A DNA stretch of 64,000 nucleotides from Janthinobacterium sp. 64 (GTDB taxonomy: Bacteria; Pseudomonadota; Gammaproteobacteria; Burkholderiales; Burkholderiaceae_D): assembly GCF_002813325.1 (NCBI RefSeq), contig NZ_PHUG01000001.1, positions 1,860,001 to 1,924,000 of the forward strand, in the 5' to 3' direction. The notes beneath the pieces are model-generated. The model was not told the origin of the DNA and ran no database searches. It saw only the letters and a program-made list of their open reading frames with translations. Positions 17,121-25,448 of this stretch are shown piece after piece (position 1 is the stretch's first letter; every line of letters starts with the position of its first letter). Made by a program: the position numbers and the translations under genes.

Positions 17121-18041
17121 ATGGATTCAATAATGGCCAGGCAAGACATCAACCGCGCGTTCGAGATGGGCGTGTTTGTCGCCGTGGTGGAAACGGGCGC
17201 CTTTTCCGCCGCCGCGCGCCGCCTGGCCTTGACGCCGTCGGCCGTCAGCAAGCTCGTCAATCGCCTGGAAGCGCGCCTCGGCGCACGACTGCTTCAGCGC
17301 AGCACGCGCCAGCTGCACACGACGCCCGAGGGCGACGCTTTCTTCGTGCAGTGCAAGCGCATTCTCGACGATATCGATGGCGCCGAGCGTGAAGCATCGC
17401 AGGGCGCGGCGCCGCGCGGACGCTTGCGCATCAACTGTTTCGTGCCGTTCGGCGTGCGCCACCTGCTGCCCATCCTGCCCGAGTTCGCGCAGCGCTATCC
17501 CGACATCGTGCTTGACGTCGTCGTCAGCGATGCCATCGTCGACTTGCTGGAAGACCGCACCGACATCGCCATCCGCACGGGCAAGCTGAAGGAATCGAAC
17601 CTGGTGGCGCGCAAACTGGGCGAAGACGCGATGGTCGTCGTGGCGTCGCCCGCCTACGCGGCCCGGCACGGCTTGCCGCGCACGCCGCAGGAGTTATCCA
17701 CGCACAATCTGCTGGCCTTCAATTTCCGCTGCCAGAACGAAACCTGGCCCTTCCTCGATGGCGCGGGGGGAACGCTGCAGGTGGCGCCGCAGGGCAATAC
17801 CTGCGTCAGCGATGGCGAAAGCATGCGCCAGCTGGTGCTGGCAGGCATGGGACTGGGACGCTTTTCACGCCAGCACGTGCTGCGCGACATTGCGCAAGGT
17901 CAGTTGCTAGAAGTGCTGCAAGACTACAATCCCGGCGACAAGGAACTCGTGCATGCCGTCTTCGTGGGACCGGGCCTGCAAGTGCCGGCCAGGGTGCGCG
18001 TGATGCTCGATTACCTGCTGGAAAAGGTCAGGCTGGGGTGA
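17121..18041 (+). CDS. LysR family transcriptional regulator
   Basis: A 306-residue regulator with an N-terminal winged helix (about residues 12-70: FVAVVETGAFSAAARRLALTP, then AVSKLVNRLEARLGARLL) and a C-terminal effector domain. An in-frame ATG at 17133 would shorten it by four residues and is also plausible, since neither start has a strong Shine-Dalgarno. Divergent from the MFS gene that starts at 17034, with 86 bases between; it probably controls that exporter. The short gap holds two AATAATGG repeats of uncertain meaning. Confidence 0.9.
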   Translation: MDSIMARQDINRAFEMGVFVAVVETGAFSAAARRLALTPSAVSKLVNRLEARLGARLLQRSTRQLHTTPEGDAFFVQCKRILDDIDGAEREASQGAAPRGRLRINCFVPFGVRHLLPILPEFAQRYPDIVLDVVVSDAIVDLLEDRTDIAIRTGKLKESNLVARKLGEDAMVVVASPAYAARHGLPRTPQELSTHNLLAFNFRCQNETWPFLDGAGGTLQVAPQGNTCVSDGESMRQLVLAGMGLGRFSRQHVLRDIAQGQLLEVLQDYNPGDKELVHAVFVGPGLQVPARVRVMLDYLLEKVRLG

Positions 18042-18105
18042 GCGCCGCGTGCCCGCATCGCGCCTTATAATCGGCAATATCATTGAACTTCCAGTGAGGC
18101 GCACC

Positions 18106-18639
18106 ATGCATGATGACTTGATCCACACCTTGCAAACCCGCTTTTTCCAGCACATGCCTCGCCATGCGGGATTGGCCTGGGACCAGGTGCTGGCGCGCCT
18201 GCACGCTGCGCCAGCCAGCCTGGCGGTATTGCAGCAAATGGAAGACACGGGCGGCGAACCGGACGTCATCGGGCACGCCGGTGACACGGGCGCCGTCACG
18301 TTTTGCGATTGCTCGGCAGAAAGCCCCATCGGCCGGCGCAGCCTGTGTTTCGATGCGGCGGCCCTGGCCGCGCGCAAGGCGAACAAGCCGGCCGGCAGCG
18401 CCATGGCCATGGCGCAAACGATGGGAGTCATACTGCTGACGGAAACCGAGTACCGCCAATTGCAGGAACTGGAACCGTTCGACCGCAAAACCTCGAGCTG
18501 GATCGCGACGCCGGACAGCATCCGGGCGCTGGGCGGCGCCCTGTTTGGCGACCGCCGCTATGAGCAGGTCTTCGTCTACCACAATGGCGCCGAATCGTAT
18601 TATGCGAGCCGGGGTTTCCGTGGGCGACTAACCGTCTGA
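18106..18639 (+). CDS. DUF4256 family protein
   Basis: A 177-residue cytoplasmic protein of unknown function. The segments GGEPDVIGHAGDTGAVTFCDCSAESP, with paired Cys, and LTETEYRQLQELEPFDRKTSSWIATP fit the DUF4256 family. The ending VFVYHNGAESYYASRGFRG is also conserved there. The start is the ATG after GAGG (7 bases), not the longer frame from 18049. It runs in the same direction as the LysR gene upstream with a 64-base gap. The gene ends 11 bases before the convergent EAL gene. Confidence 0.82.
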   Translation: MHDDLIHTLQTRFFQHMPRHAGLAWDQVLARLHAAPASLAVLQQMEDTGGEPDVIGHAGDTGAVTFCDCSAESPIGRRSLCFDAAALAARKANKPAGSAMAMAQTMGVILLTETEYRQLQELEPFDRKTSSWIATPDSIRALGGALFGDRRYEQVFVYHNGAESYYASRGFRGRLTV

Positions 18640-18650
18640 CAATCGCCGGC

Positions 18651-20807
18651 TCAGGCCAGCTCTTCCAGCCGCAACTGGCGGCCTTCATCGAGCATCAGTT
18701 CGAACTCGGCCGCCGTCACGGCAGGACTGAACAGATAACCTTGCAGCTGGTCGCAGCCGAGTTCGCGCAGGAAGCGCATCTGCTCGGCCGTTTCCACCCC
18801 TTCGGCAACGATTTCCTGGCGCAGCTGCTGCGCCATGGTGACGATGGCGCGGGCGATGGCGCAATCGTTTTCTTCGAACGGCAAGCCGATGACGAAGGAG
18901 CGGTCGATTTTCAGGGTGCTGATGGGGAATTTCTTCAGGTAGGCCAGGCTGGAATAGCCGGTGCCGAAGTCGTCCAGCGCCAGCGCCAGGCCCATGGCCA
19001 CGAGCTGGTTCATGATGTCGATCACCTTGTCGGCGCCGCGCATCAGCAGGCTTTCCGTAATTTCCAGCATGATCTGGTCGGGCCGCACGCCGTAGCGTTC
19101 CAGCACGGCCGCTATGCGCGCCGGCAACTGTTCATCGAACTGGCGCGCCGACAGGTTGACGGCGATGGCCGGCATGTGCAAGCCGCGGTCCTCCCAGCTG
19201 CGGATCTGGCGGCAGGCCTCGTCCAGCACCCAGGTGCCCAGCTCCAGGATCAAGCTGGTTTCCTCGGCGACGGGGATGAAGAGGCCGGGCGAGACCATGC
19301 CGCGCATCGGATGCTTCCAGCGCAGCAGGGCTTCCGCGCCCACGATGCGCCCGCTGGCCAGGCTCACTTTCGGCTGGTAATGCAACTCCAGCTCCTTGTC
19401 GCCCAAGGCCAGACGCATTTCGCTTTCCAGGCGCAAATGCTCCTTGGCCCGCCGGTTCATGTCTTCGCGGTAAAACAGGAAGGTTGATTCAATCGTCTGG
19501 CTTGCCTTGGCCACGGCCACGTCGGCAAAGCGGAACAGGGCCGGCGCTTCCAGGCCGTCTTCCGGATACACGGTGATGCCGATGCTGGCGCCCACGTGCA
19601 GCGCGTGCGCATCGATATTGATGGGTGCTTCGAGCAGGTTGAGCAGCTTTTGCGCCACGTTCGCCGCATGTTCGCGCTTTTCGATATGCAACAACGCCAC
19701 GACGAACTTGCTGTTGTCGACCCGCGCCAGGATGTCCGCGTCGCGCAAGGCGCCACGGAACAGCTGGCCGATGGCGATCACCAGCTGGTCGCCCACTTCG
19801 TGGCCCAGGGTGTCGCTGATGGAACCGATGCGGCTGATGTCGATGACCATCAGCGCGCCATGCGTGCCTTGCCGTTTCGCTTCGGCCAGGCCCTGGCCCA
19901 CCAGCTGGTTCAGCAGGCAGCGGTTGGGCAAGCCCGTCAGGCTGTCGTAATTGGCCATGCGCTGCATGCGCGCCTCGGCATCCTTGTGCACCGAAATATC
20001 GGAAAACAGGGAAAACACATGGCTGATCTCGCCATACTCGTCGCGCACGACGCTGATGGTGACGTCTTGCGGGAACAGTTCGCCATTCTTGCGCTTGCCG
20101 ATGATTTCGCCGCGCCAGGAGCCGTGTCCGCGCATGGCGGCGCGCACCTTGGCGCGGAAATCGGGGTCGTGCACGCCCGAGCGCAGCAAGTCCGGCGTGC
20201 GGCCGATGGCTTCGGCCGGCGAATAGCCGGTGATGCGGGAAAACGAACTGTTGATGGAGACGATGCGCTCTTCCGCGTCCGTGATCAGCACGGCTTGCTC
20301 GCTGTCTTCGATGATGCGCGCGTGCAACCTCACCTTGTCCACGTCGGACAGCGGTTCGCTCATCACCGACAGGCGCACGGCCATGCCGCACGCCTTGCCC
20401 GCCTGGTCGTGGATCACGTGGCGGTGCATGCGCAGCCACGTCACCATGCCCGACTTCTTGCGCCGGCGCACATCGGTGGCCACGTCGCCCTCGGTGAAAT
20501 GCAATTCCAGCACGCTCGCTTCCGCGTCGTCTTCCGGATACAAAAACAGGATGTGCTGGCCCAGCGCTTCCAGTTCGGAATAGCCGAACATCTGCTCGGC
20601 GCCATGGTTCCAGCCGATCAAAAAGCCATCGGGATCGATTTCCAGCAAGGCGTCGGGTGGCGCCACGCGCACCATGGGCCGGCTGACGCCGCGCAGCCGC
20701 TCCAGCTCTTCCTGCAGTCGCGCCAGGGTGGCGGCCTGCTGCGGCCCCGCCTGTTCACGGGCGTCCTGGGCCAGGCGCAGGCACAGCGCGACCTTTGCCT
20801 CAAGCAT
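18651..20807 (-). CDS. PAS-PAS-GGDEF-EAL protein; degenerate GGDEF, intact EAL (probable c-di-GMP phosphodiesterase)
   Basis: Cytoplasmic signalling protein of 718 residues. Domains: a short coiled coil (1-45), PAS (about 46-150), PAS/PAC (about 160-275), GGDEF-like (about 282-450) and EAL (about 465-710). The cyclase signature is lost: where GGDEF should stand the sequence reads VDNSKF (363-368). The EAL side is complete, with EALLRW (492-497), NLSARQF, EITES, DDFGTGYSSL, KIDRSFV and EGVET. It should hydrolyse c-di-GMP rather than make it, perhaps with the dead GGDEF as a regulatory module; this is inference. There is no membrane segment, so the PAS domains sense a cytoplasmic cue. Confidence 0.92.
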   Translation of the reverse strand: MLEAKVALCLRLAQDAREQAGPQQAATLARLQEELERLRGVSRPMVRVAPPDALLEIDPDGFLIGWNHGAEQMFGYSELEALGQHILFLYPEDDAEASVLELHFTEGDVATDVRRRKKSGMVTWLRMHRHVIHDQAGKACGMAVRLSVMSEPLSDVDKVRLHARIIEDSEQAVLITDAEERIVSINSSFSRITGYSPAEAIGRTPDLLRSGVHDPDFRAKVRAAMRGHGSWRGEIIGKRKNGELFPQDVTISVVRDEYGEISHVFSLFSDISVHKDAEARMQRMANYDSLTGLPNRCLLNQLVGQGLAEAKRQGTHGALMVIDISRIGSISDTLGHEVGDQLVIAIGQLFRGALRDADILARVDNSKFVVALLHIEKREHAANVAQKLLNLLEAPINIDAHALHVGASIGITVYPEDGLEAPALFRFADVAVAKASQTIESTFLFYREDMNRRAKEHLRLESEMRLALGDKELELHYQPKVSLASGRIVGAEALLRWKHPMRGMVSPGLFIPVAEETSLILELGTWVLDEACRQIRSWEDRGLHMPAIAVNLSARQFDEQLPARIAAVLERYGVRPDQIMLEITESLLMRGADKVIDIMNQLVAMGLALALDDFGTGYSSLAYLKKFPISTLKIDRSFVIGLPFEENDCAIARAIVTMAQQLRQEIVAEGVETAEQMRFLRELGCDQLQGYLFSPAVTAAEFELMLDEGRQLRLEELA

Positions 20808-20937
20808 GGCAACCCCGCGCGCGTGCCAGGTCAGGGAAACATTTGAGGGGCGCTGCGGTGTGTGTCATCATCAAAATCCCACTATGGGGCATGCAAGTCG
20901 GAGCAGAAAGACGGTCGAAATACTATGATTATGGTAA

Positions 20938-20970
20938 CTTAAAAATGTTGGCATATGTCAACATTTTAAG
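20938..20970 (-). terminator. Terminator hairpin downstream of the pirin-linked lysR gene
   Basis: AAAATGTTG (20942-20950) and CAACATTTT (20959-20967) are exact complements around an 8-base loop, and the pairing extends outward to CTT and AAG with one bulged A. On the minus strand the stem ends in a T-run (TTTTT). It lies directly after the lysR stop at 20973. An operator role for the downstream EAL gene is also possible. Confidence 0.6.
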
Positions 20971-20972
20971 AC

Positions 20973-21899
20973 CTACGCCGAATGGCACGGCAGATGCTGC
21001 GCCAGGCGGGCAAACACATCCGGTTCGCGCATGCGCGCCATCCACCAGCGCAGCGCGGCGCCATCCTCGCCCACGCGCCACGCCAGGTAAAACGTTTCCG
21101 ACGGTTTTGGCTCTTCCACGGCCTTTTCCACCAGCTGGCCGCGCGCGATGGCGGCGCGCGCACACGGCCCCGGCAGGAAGCCAAAGCCCAGTCCCAGCAC
21201 CTGATAATCGAACTTGACCTGCATGCTCGGCACGCTCAAGGCATCTTGCCCCAGCAGCAGCCCCACCGTGCGCGGCGCCATCTGGCGCGCCGAGTCGGCC
21301 ACCACCACGGCCCGGTGCTGCTGCAGATGGCCGCGCGACAACGGTCCCTGCACCTGGGCCAGCGGATGCGTGGGCGCCACGGCAAAGACGAAGTCGAGCA
21401 TGCCGATCGGCTGCGCGATATAACCGCCGCCGGCCGGCCCGTCGCCGGGCGCGCCCACCAGCAAATCGACCCGGCGGGCCAGCAACGCTTCCCAGGTGCC
21501 CGACAGGGTGTCTTGCGACAGGCGCAAGCGCGTCTGTTGCGCCACCTCATAGAAGGCGCGCACGTCGTCGGCCAGGGCAACGGCGGAAAACATGGAATCG
21601 ATGCCGATGGACAATTCCGTTTCCCAGCCGGAAGCCACCCGGCGCACGCGGTGTTCGAGGTCCTGCGCCGCCTTCAATAAATAGCGGCCCTCTTTCAGCA
21701 ATTCCTGGCCGGCCGCCGTCAGCATGACTTTCGGACCATTGCGCTGGAATACTTGCACGCCCAGGTCGTCTTCCAGCTTGGCCACCGTATAGGAAATGGT
21801 GGACGGCACTTTATGCAACTCCTTGCCGGCCGACGAGAACGATCCGCGGCGGTCGATGGCGTCGACGATTTGCAAGGCTTCCAGGCTCAGTCTTAACAT
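20973..21899 (-). CDS. LysR family transcriptional regulator (divergent to pirin)
   Basis: A 308-residue regulator. The N-terminal helix-turn-helix is visible in SLEALQIVDAIDRRGSFSSAG and KVPSTISYTVAKLEDDLGVQVF. The C-terminal effector domain ends in a Trp-containing segment (ALRWWMARM). It resembles the PunR/YhjC-like branch that often lies beside pirin genes. The gene is divergent from the pirin gene with a 162-base gap and probably regulates it. A terminator hairpin follows its stop. Confidence 0.9.
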   Translation of the reverse strand: MLRLSLEALQIVDAIDRRGSFSSAGKELHKVPSTISYTVAKLEDDLGVQVFQRNGPKVMLTAAGQELLKEGRYLLKAAQDLEHRVRRVASGWETELSIGIDSMFSAVALADDVRAFYEVAQQTRLRLSQDTLSGTWEALLARRVDLLVGAPGDGPAGGGYIAQPIGMLDFVFAVAPTHPLAQVQGPLSRGHLQQHRAVVVADSARQMAPRTVGLLLGQDALSVPSMQVKFDYQVLGLGFGFLPGPCARAAIARGQLVEKAVEEPKPSETFYLAWRVGEDGAALRWWMARMREPDVFARLAQHLPCHSA

Positions 21900-22061
21900 T
21901 CGATTTTTTCGATCATAGGTCGCAAGATTTTCCGTTTTTCTTTCGCCGAACAGGGGCCTATACTTTGTTCATCGTACAGCGAGGGGAAGAGGCCACGGCG
22001 CAGCGCCAGGCAACGACCCTTCGAAATTATCGCACATTAACTTATAGAAACGGAGTCCACC

Positions 22062-22763
22062 ATGTTACAGATTCGTCATAGCGAAGAACGCGGCGCCGCC
22101 AACCACGGCTGGCTCAATTCCCACCACAGCTTTTCCTTCGGCAGCTACCACGATCCGCTGCACATGGGCTTTGGCCCCTTGCTGGTGATCAATGAAGACA
22201 GGGTCACGCCAGGCCAGGGCTTCGGCACGCACGGCCACCGCGACATGGAAATCATTTCGTATGTGCTCGACGGCGCGCTGGAACACAAGGACAGCATGGG
22301 CACCGGTTCCGTGCTGCACTACGGCGATGTGCAGCGCATGAGCGCCGGCAGCGGCGTGCGCCACAGCGAGTTCAACCATTCCGCCACGGATGGCTTGCAC
22401 TTCCTGCAAATCTGGATACAGCCGAACGTGACGGGCATTCCGCCCAGCTATGAAGAGAAACATTTCACGCCGGAAAGCAAACGGGGCAAGCTGCGCCTGA
22501 TCGCCTCGTCCGACGGGCGCCAGGGCTCCGTGCTGATCCACCAGGATGCGGCCATCTACGCCAGCATCCTGCAGGACGGCGAACAGGCCGAACATGCGCT
22601 CGACGAAGGCCGCCTTGCCTATGTGCACCTGATCCGCGGCAGCCTGGTGGTCAACGGCACGCCCTTGAAAGCGGGCGATGCGCTGAAATTGACGCAGGAA
22701 GCGGCCGTGACCATTACGCAACCGGAAGATGCGGAATTTCTGCTCTTCGACTTGCCTGAATGA
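22062..22763 (+). CDS. Pirin family protein (YhhW-like quercetinase type)
   Basis: A bicupin protein of 233 residues. The N-terminal cupin carries the iron ligands of the family: His in GTHGHRDMEI (two His) and in SGVRHSEFNH, plus the downstream Glu. E. coli YhhW, a close type, shows quercetin 2,3-dioxygenase activity in vitro; the cellular role is uncertain. GGAG lies 6 bases before the ATG. The divergent LysR gene is its likely regulator. A long structured hairpin (22835-22887) follows the stop. Confidence 0.93.
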   Translation: MLQIRHSEERGAANHGWLNSHHSFSFGSYHDPLHMGFGPLLVINEDRVTPGQGFGTHGHRDMEIISYVLDGALEHKDSMGTGSVLHYGDVQRMSAGSGVRHSEFNHSATDGLHFLQIWIQPNVTGIPPSYEEKHFTPESKRGKLRLIASSDGRQGSVLIHQDAAIYASILQDGEQAEHALDEGRLAYVHLIRGSLVVNGTPLKAGDALKLTQEAAVTITQPEDAEFLLFDLPE

Positions 22764-22834
22764 GGGTACTGGCCATCTTCGGCGGCATGCTGTCGCTGGT
22801 GGAGCGCGGTTGTCGCCAGACCAAGTAAGACCAA

Positions 22835-22887
22835 GGCTGCCTGACCGGACGGGCCCGTCACCGACGCGGCCCGCCCGGCCGGCAGCC
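22835..22887 (+). terminator. Long imperfect hairpin between pirin and phoX genes
   Basis: Nested complementary pairs line up around one axis: GGCTGCC with GGCAGCC, CCGG with CCGG, GGGCC with GGCCC, and CGTC with GACG around ACC. The 53-base stretch can fold as one long stem with small internal loops. It starts 71 bases after the pirin stop and its last base is the first base of the Pho-box array. No U-run follows, so it is not a classical terminator; it may still end or protect the pirin transcript. Confidence 0.45.
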
Positions 22888-22942
22888 TGTCATCGTGTTG
22901 TCATCAAGCTGACATGGCGCTGTCACATTCGACAACTATCAT
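22887..22942 (+). promoter_or_regulatory. Fourfold Pho-box array and -10 element of phoX
   Basis: Four heptamers stand at an exact 11-base spacing: CTGTCAT (22887-22893), TTGTCAT (22898-22904), CTGACAT (22909-22915) and CTGTCAC (22920-22926). The PhoB Pho box is two CTGTCAT-like heptamers separated by four bases, so this equals two full boxes in tandem. TATCAT at 22937-22942 begins 11 bases after the array's last base, the usual place for the -10 of PhoB-activated promoters. The phoX start codon is 43 bases further on. Strongly supports phosphate-starvation control. Confidence 0.88.
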
Positions 22943-22984
22943 GCGGTTGCCATTTAATCACGCAACCACAGGACATCGCAGCCC

Positions 22985-25240
22985 ATGAACAAGCCCAACG
23001 ATCTGGCCATCAGCGCCACCGATCTGAACGACATTGACAGCAACGCGTCCCACGACAACCATTTCAACAGCATCCTGAACGCCCGCCTGAGCCGCCGCAA
23101 CTGGCTGCGCGGCGGCGCCGTCACGGCCGCGACCGCCGTCATGGGTTCGATGGGCCTGTCCGCCTGCGGCGGCAGCAGCGATGCGGCCACCGTCACGCCG
23201 ACGCCAACGCCGACGCCAACCCCAACGCCCGAAAAACTGCTGGCCTTCACGGCCGTGCCGAAAAGCCTGGCCGACATCGTGTCGGTGCCCGCCGGCTACA
23301 CGGCCACGGCCCTGTACGCGCTGGGCGACTCGCTGCGCGCAGCCACGCCAGCGTACAAGAACGACGGCAGCGACACCGATTTCGACAACCGCGCCGGCGA
23401 CCACCACGACGGCATGGAATACTACGGCCTGTCCGCCGCCGGCGCGCCGCTGGCGTCCGGCGCCGAGCGGGGCTTGCTGGCGATGAACCACGAAGCGACC
23501 ACGGACGAAAAACTGTCCTCGCACTTCCTGCACGTCAATGGCGGCACCACCACGCTGCCGCGCCCCGCCGCCGAAGTCGACAAGGAAGTGGCCGTCCACG
23601 GCCTGAGCGTGGTGGAAGTCAAGAAGACGGGCAGCGCCTGGGCTACCGTCAACGATTCCGCCTTCAACCGCCGCGTCACGCCGCTGACGGACATCGAGCT
23701 TGCCGGCCCCGTGCGCGGCAACGCCCTCGTCGTGACCAAATATTCGCCGACCGGCACCAAGACGCGCGGCACCATCAACAATTGCGGCACGGGCAAGTCG
23801 CCTTGGGGCAGCTACCTGTCCGGCGAAGAAAACTGGGCCGGCTACTTCACGCGCTCGTCCACCGACAATGCCGCGCGCGGCGACAAATCCGTCGTGTCGC
23901 TGAACCGCTATGGCCGCAGCCAGGGCGGCGCCTCGCGCCACGGCTGGGAAACGGGTGGCAGCGACGACAAGTACGCGCGCTGGAACCTGAGCAAGATTGG
24001 CGCATCAGCCGATGGCAGCGACGACTACCGCAATGAATTGAACGGCATGGGCTACATCGTCGAGATGGACCCGTACGACAAAACCAAAGCCATCCGCAAG
24101 CGCACGGCGCTGGGCCGCTACGCGCACGAAAGCGCCGCCTTCAGCGTGCCGGCCGTGGGCCAGCAGCTGGCCGTCTACATGGGCGACGATTCGCGCAACG
24201 AATACATCTACAAATTCGTCACGACGGCCGTCTGGGCCGCCGCCGATGCCAACTCGCTTGACCGCATCGCCACCGGCGACAAATACCTCGATTCGGGCAA
24301 GCTGTACGTGGCCAAGCTGGCCGCCGACGGCACGGGCCAGTGGATCGAACTGGCCCTGTCGAACGCGCTGATCCAGGCCTACAGCGCCTACAAGTTCGCC
24401 GACCTGGCCGACGTGCTGGTCAACGCCCGCCTGGCGGCCGACGCCGTGGGCGCAACCAAGATGGACCGCCCGGAATGGTGCTCGGTCAACCCGGCCAATG
24501 GCGAGATCTATTACACGCTGACCAACAACTCGAACCGCACCGTCAATCCGAGCGGCTCGTCGCAGCTGGCGCCAGACAGCGCCAACCCGCGCGCCTACAC
24601 GGACATGAAGGGCAGCAGCGCGCAAAACGGCAATCCGAACGGCCACATCATCCGCTTCAAGGAAGGCACGGGCGCGGCCGCGGCCACCAGCTTTACGTGG
24701 GACGTCTACCTGTTCGGCGCCGAGAGCGGCGCCGACGCCAGCAAGATCAACCTGTCGAACCTGACGGCCGACCAGGATTTTTCAAGCCCGGACGGCCTGG
24801 CTTTCAGCCCCTACACCGGCATCTGCTGGATCCAGACGGACGATGGCGCGTACACGGATGTGACCAATTGCATGATGCTGGCGGCCATTCCCGGCAAGGT
24901 CGGCGACGGCGCCAAGTCCACGTTGAACTACGCCACGGCGGCCGGCGGCAGCCTGGCCGTCGACACCTTCATCGGCAAGAAACCCACGGCCGACACGCTC
25001 AAGCGCTTCCTGGTGGGCCCGGTCGGCTCGGAAATCACGGGCATCAGCGAAACGCCCGATGGCAAGACCATGTTCATCAATATCCAGCACCCGGGCGAAA
25101 ACACCTCGCTGGCGAATATCGGCGATCCGTCCAAATACACGAGCCAGTGGCCGGCCAACGCCGGTTATGGCGCCGGCAAGCGCCCCCGCTCGGCCACCAT
25201 CGTGATCACCAAGAACGATGGCGGACGTATCGGCAGCTGA
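22985..25240 (+). CDS. phoX: PhoX-type alkaline phosphatase (DUF839), Tat-exported
   Basis: Periplasmic or secreted Ca/Fe-dependent phosphatase of 751 residues that releases phosphate from organic esters. The N-terminal extension is followed by a twin-arginine signal, SRRNWLRGGAVTAATAV, and a Cys (SACGGSS) that may be a lipobox. A Thr-Pro repeat linker (about residues 64-81) joins signal and catalytic domain. PhoX landmarks include DHHDGMEYYGL, GLLAMNHEATT, and GRYAHESAAF. The promoter has a fourfold Pho-box array, matching its expected role. AGGA lies about 9 bases before the ATG. An inverted repeat follows the stop and an intrinsic terminator lies 116 bases after it. Confidence 0.93.
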   Translation: MNKPNDLAISATDLNDIDSNASHDNHFNSILNARLSRRNWLRGGAVTAATAVMGSMGLSACGGSSDAATVTPTPTPTPTPTPEKLLAFTAVPKSLADIVSVPAGYTATALYALGDSLRAATPAYKNDGSDTDFDNRAGDHHDGMEYYGLSAAGAPLASGAERGLLAMNHEATTDEKLSSHFLHVNGGTTTLPRPAAEVDKEVAVHGLSVVEVKKTGSAWATVNDSAFNRRVTPLTDIELAGPVRGNALVVTKYSPTGTKTRGTINNCGTGKSPWGSYLSGEENWAGYFTRSSTDNAARGDKSVVSLNRYGRSQGGASRHGWETGGSDDKYARWNLSKIGASADGSDDYRNELNGMGYIVEMDPYDKTKAIRKRTALGRYAHESAAFSVPAVGQQLAVYMGDDSRNEYIYKFVTTAVWAAADANSLDRIATGDKYLDSGKLYVAKLAADGTGQWIELALSNALIQAYSAYKFADLADVLVNARLAADAVGATKMDRPEWCSVNPANGEIYYTLTNNSNRTVNPSGSSQLAPDSANPRAYTDMKGSSAQNGNPNGHIIRFKEGTGAAAATSFTWDVYLFGAESGADASKINLSNLTADQDFSSPDGLAFSPYTGICWIQTDDGAYTDVTNCMMLAAIPGKVGDGAKSTLNYATAAGGSLAVDTFIGKKPTADTLKRFLVGPVGSEITGISETPDGKTMFINIQHPGENTSLANIGDPSKYTSQWPANAGYGAGKRPRSATIVITKNDGGRIGS

Positions 25241-25247
25241 TGGACCG

Positions 25248-25273
25248 TGCCTGGCGGAGGCATCCGCCAGGCA
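25248..25273 (+). terminator. Perfect 11-bp inverted repeat just after the phoX stop
   Basis: TGCCTGGCGGA (25248-25258) and TCCGCCAGGCA (25263-25273) pair exactly around GGCA. The stem begins 7 bases after the phoX stop. No U-run follows, so it may stabilise the 3' end rather than terminate; the U-rich terminator at 25356 is the better stop. Confidence 0.5.
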
Positions 25274-25355
25274 AAGCCAGCAACTCACCTTGTAAAAGGA
25301 GGAAGTGCCCTTAAGTAAGGTTCATCACCAGACATTGCAACGACCGAAAGACAGC

Positions 25356-25380
25356 CAGGGAAAACGTTTCCCTGCTTTTT
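25356..25380 (+). terminator. Intrinsic terminator of phoX
   Basis: CAGGGAAA (25356-25363) and TTTCCCTG (25367-25374) pair exactly with loop ACG and are followed by CTTTTT. Stem plus U-run is a standard Rho-independent signal for transcription running plus from phoX. Confidence 0.75.
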
Positions 25381-25441
25381 GGTATGATGGCAAGGCGCGC
25401 CGGCACCGCAGTGGTGTCGCGCGCCTTTTATTTTTGATAAT
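25380..25441 (+). promoter_or_regulatory. ribA leader: extended -10 followed by a terminator-like hairpin and U-tract
   Basis: TGG-TATGAT (25380-25388) is an extended -10. AAGGCGCGC (25392-25400) pairs with GCGCGCCTT (25419-25427); inside, GGCACC pairs with GGTGTC around GCAGT. TTTTATTTTT (25426-25435) follows. The ribA ATG is 14 bases beyond and has no Shine-Dalgarno before it. GATAAT (25436-25441) could be a -10 that would give a leaderless transcript. This looks like an attenuator or a terminator of an upstream transcript with a separate promoter. No FMN riboswitch consensus is visible. Confidence 0.6.
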
Positions 25442-25448
25442 TACTTAT

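Noticed and set aside
22760..22828. Short 22-codon frame whose ATG overlaps the pirin stop
   Set aside because: No family match, and the overlap alone is weak evidence.
23190..23235. Thr-Pro tandem repeat near the phoX start as a mobile or unstable repeat
   Set aside because: It encodes a short TPTPTP linker after the Tat signal, common in exported enzymes.
25305..25448. In-frame GTG upstream of ribA with a strong AAAGGAGG just before it, as an extended RibA start
   Set aside because: The spacing from GGAGG to GTG is only 2 bases, the extra 48 residues are unlike RibA, and the stretch contains two terminator-type hairpins.
25281..25448. FMN riboswitch upstream of ribA
   Set aside because: The conserved FMN aptamer sequence elements are not visible in this leader.
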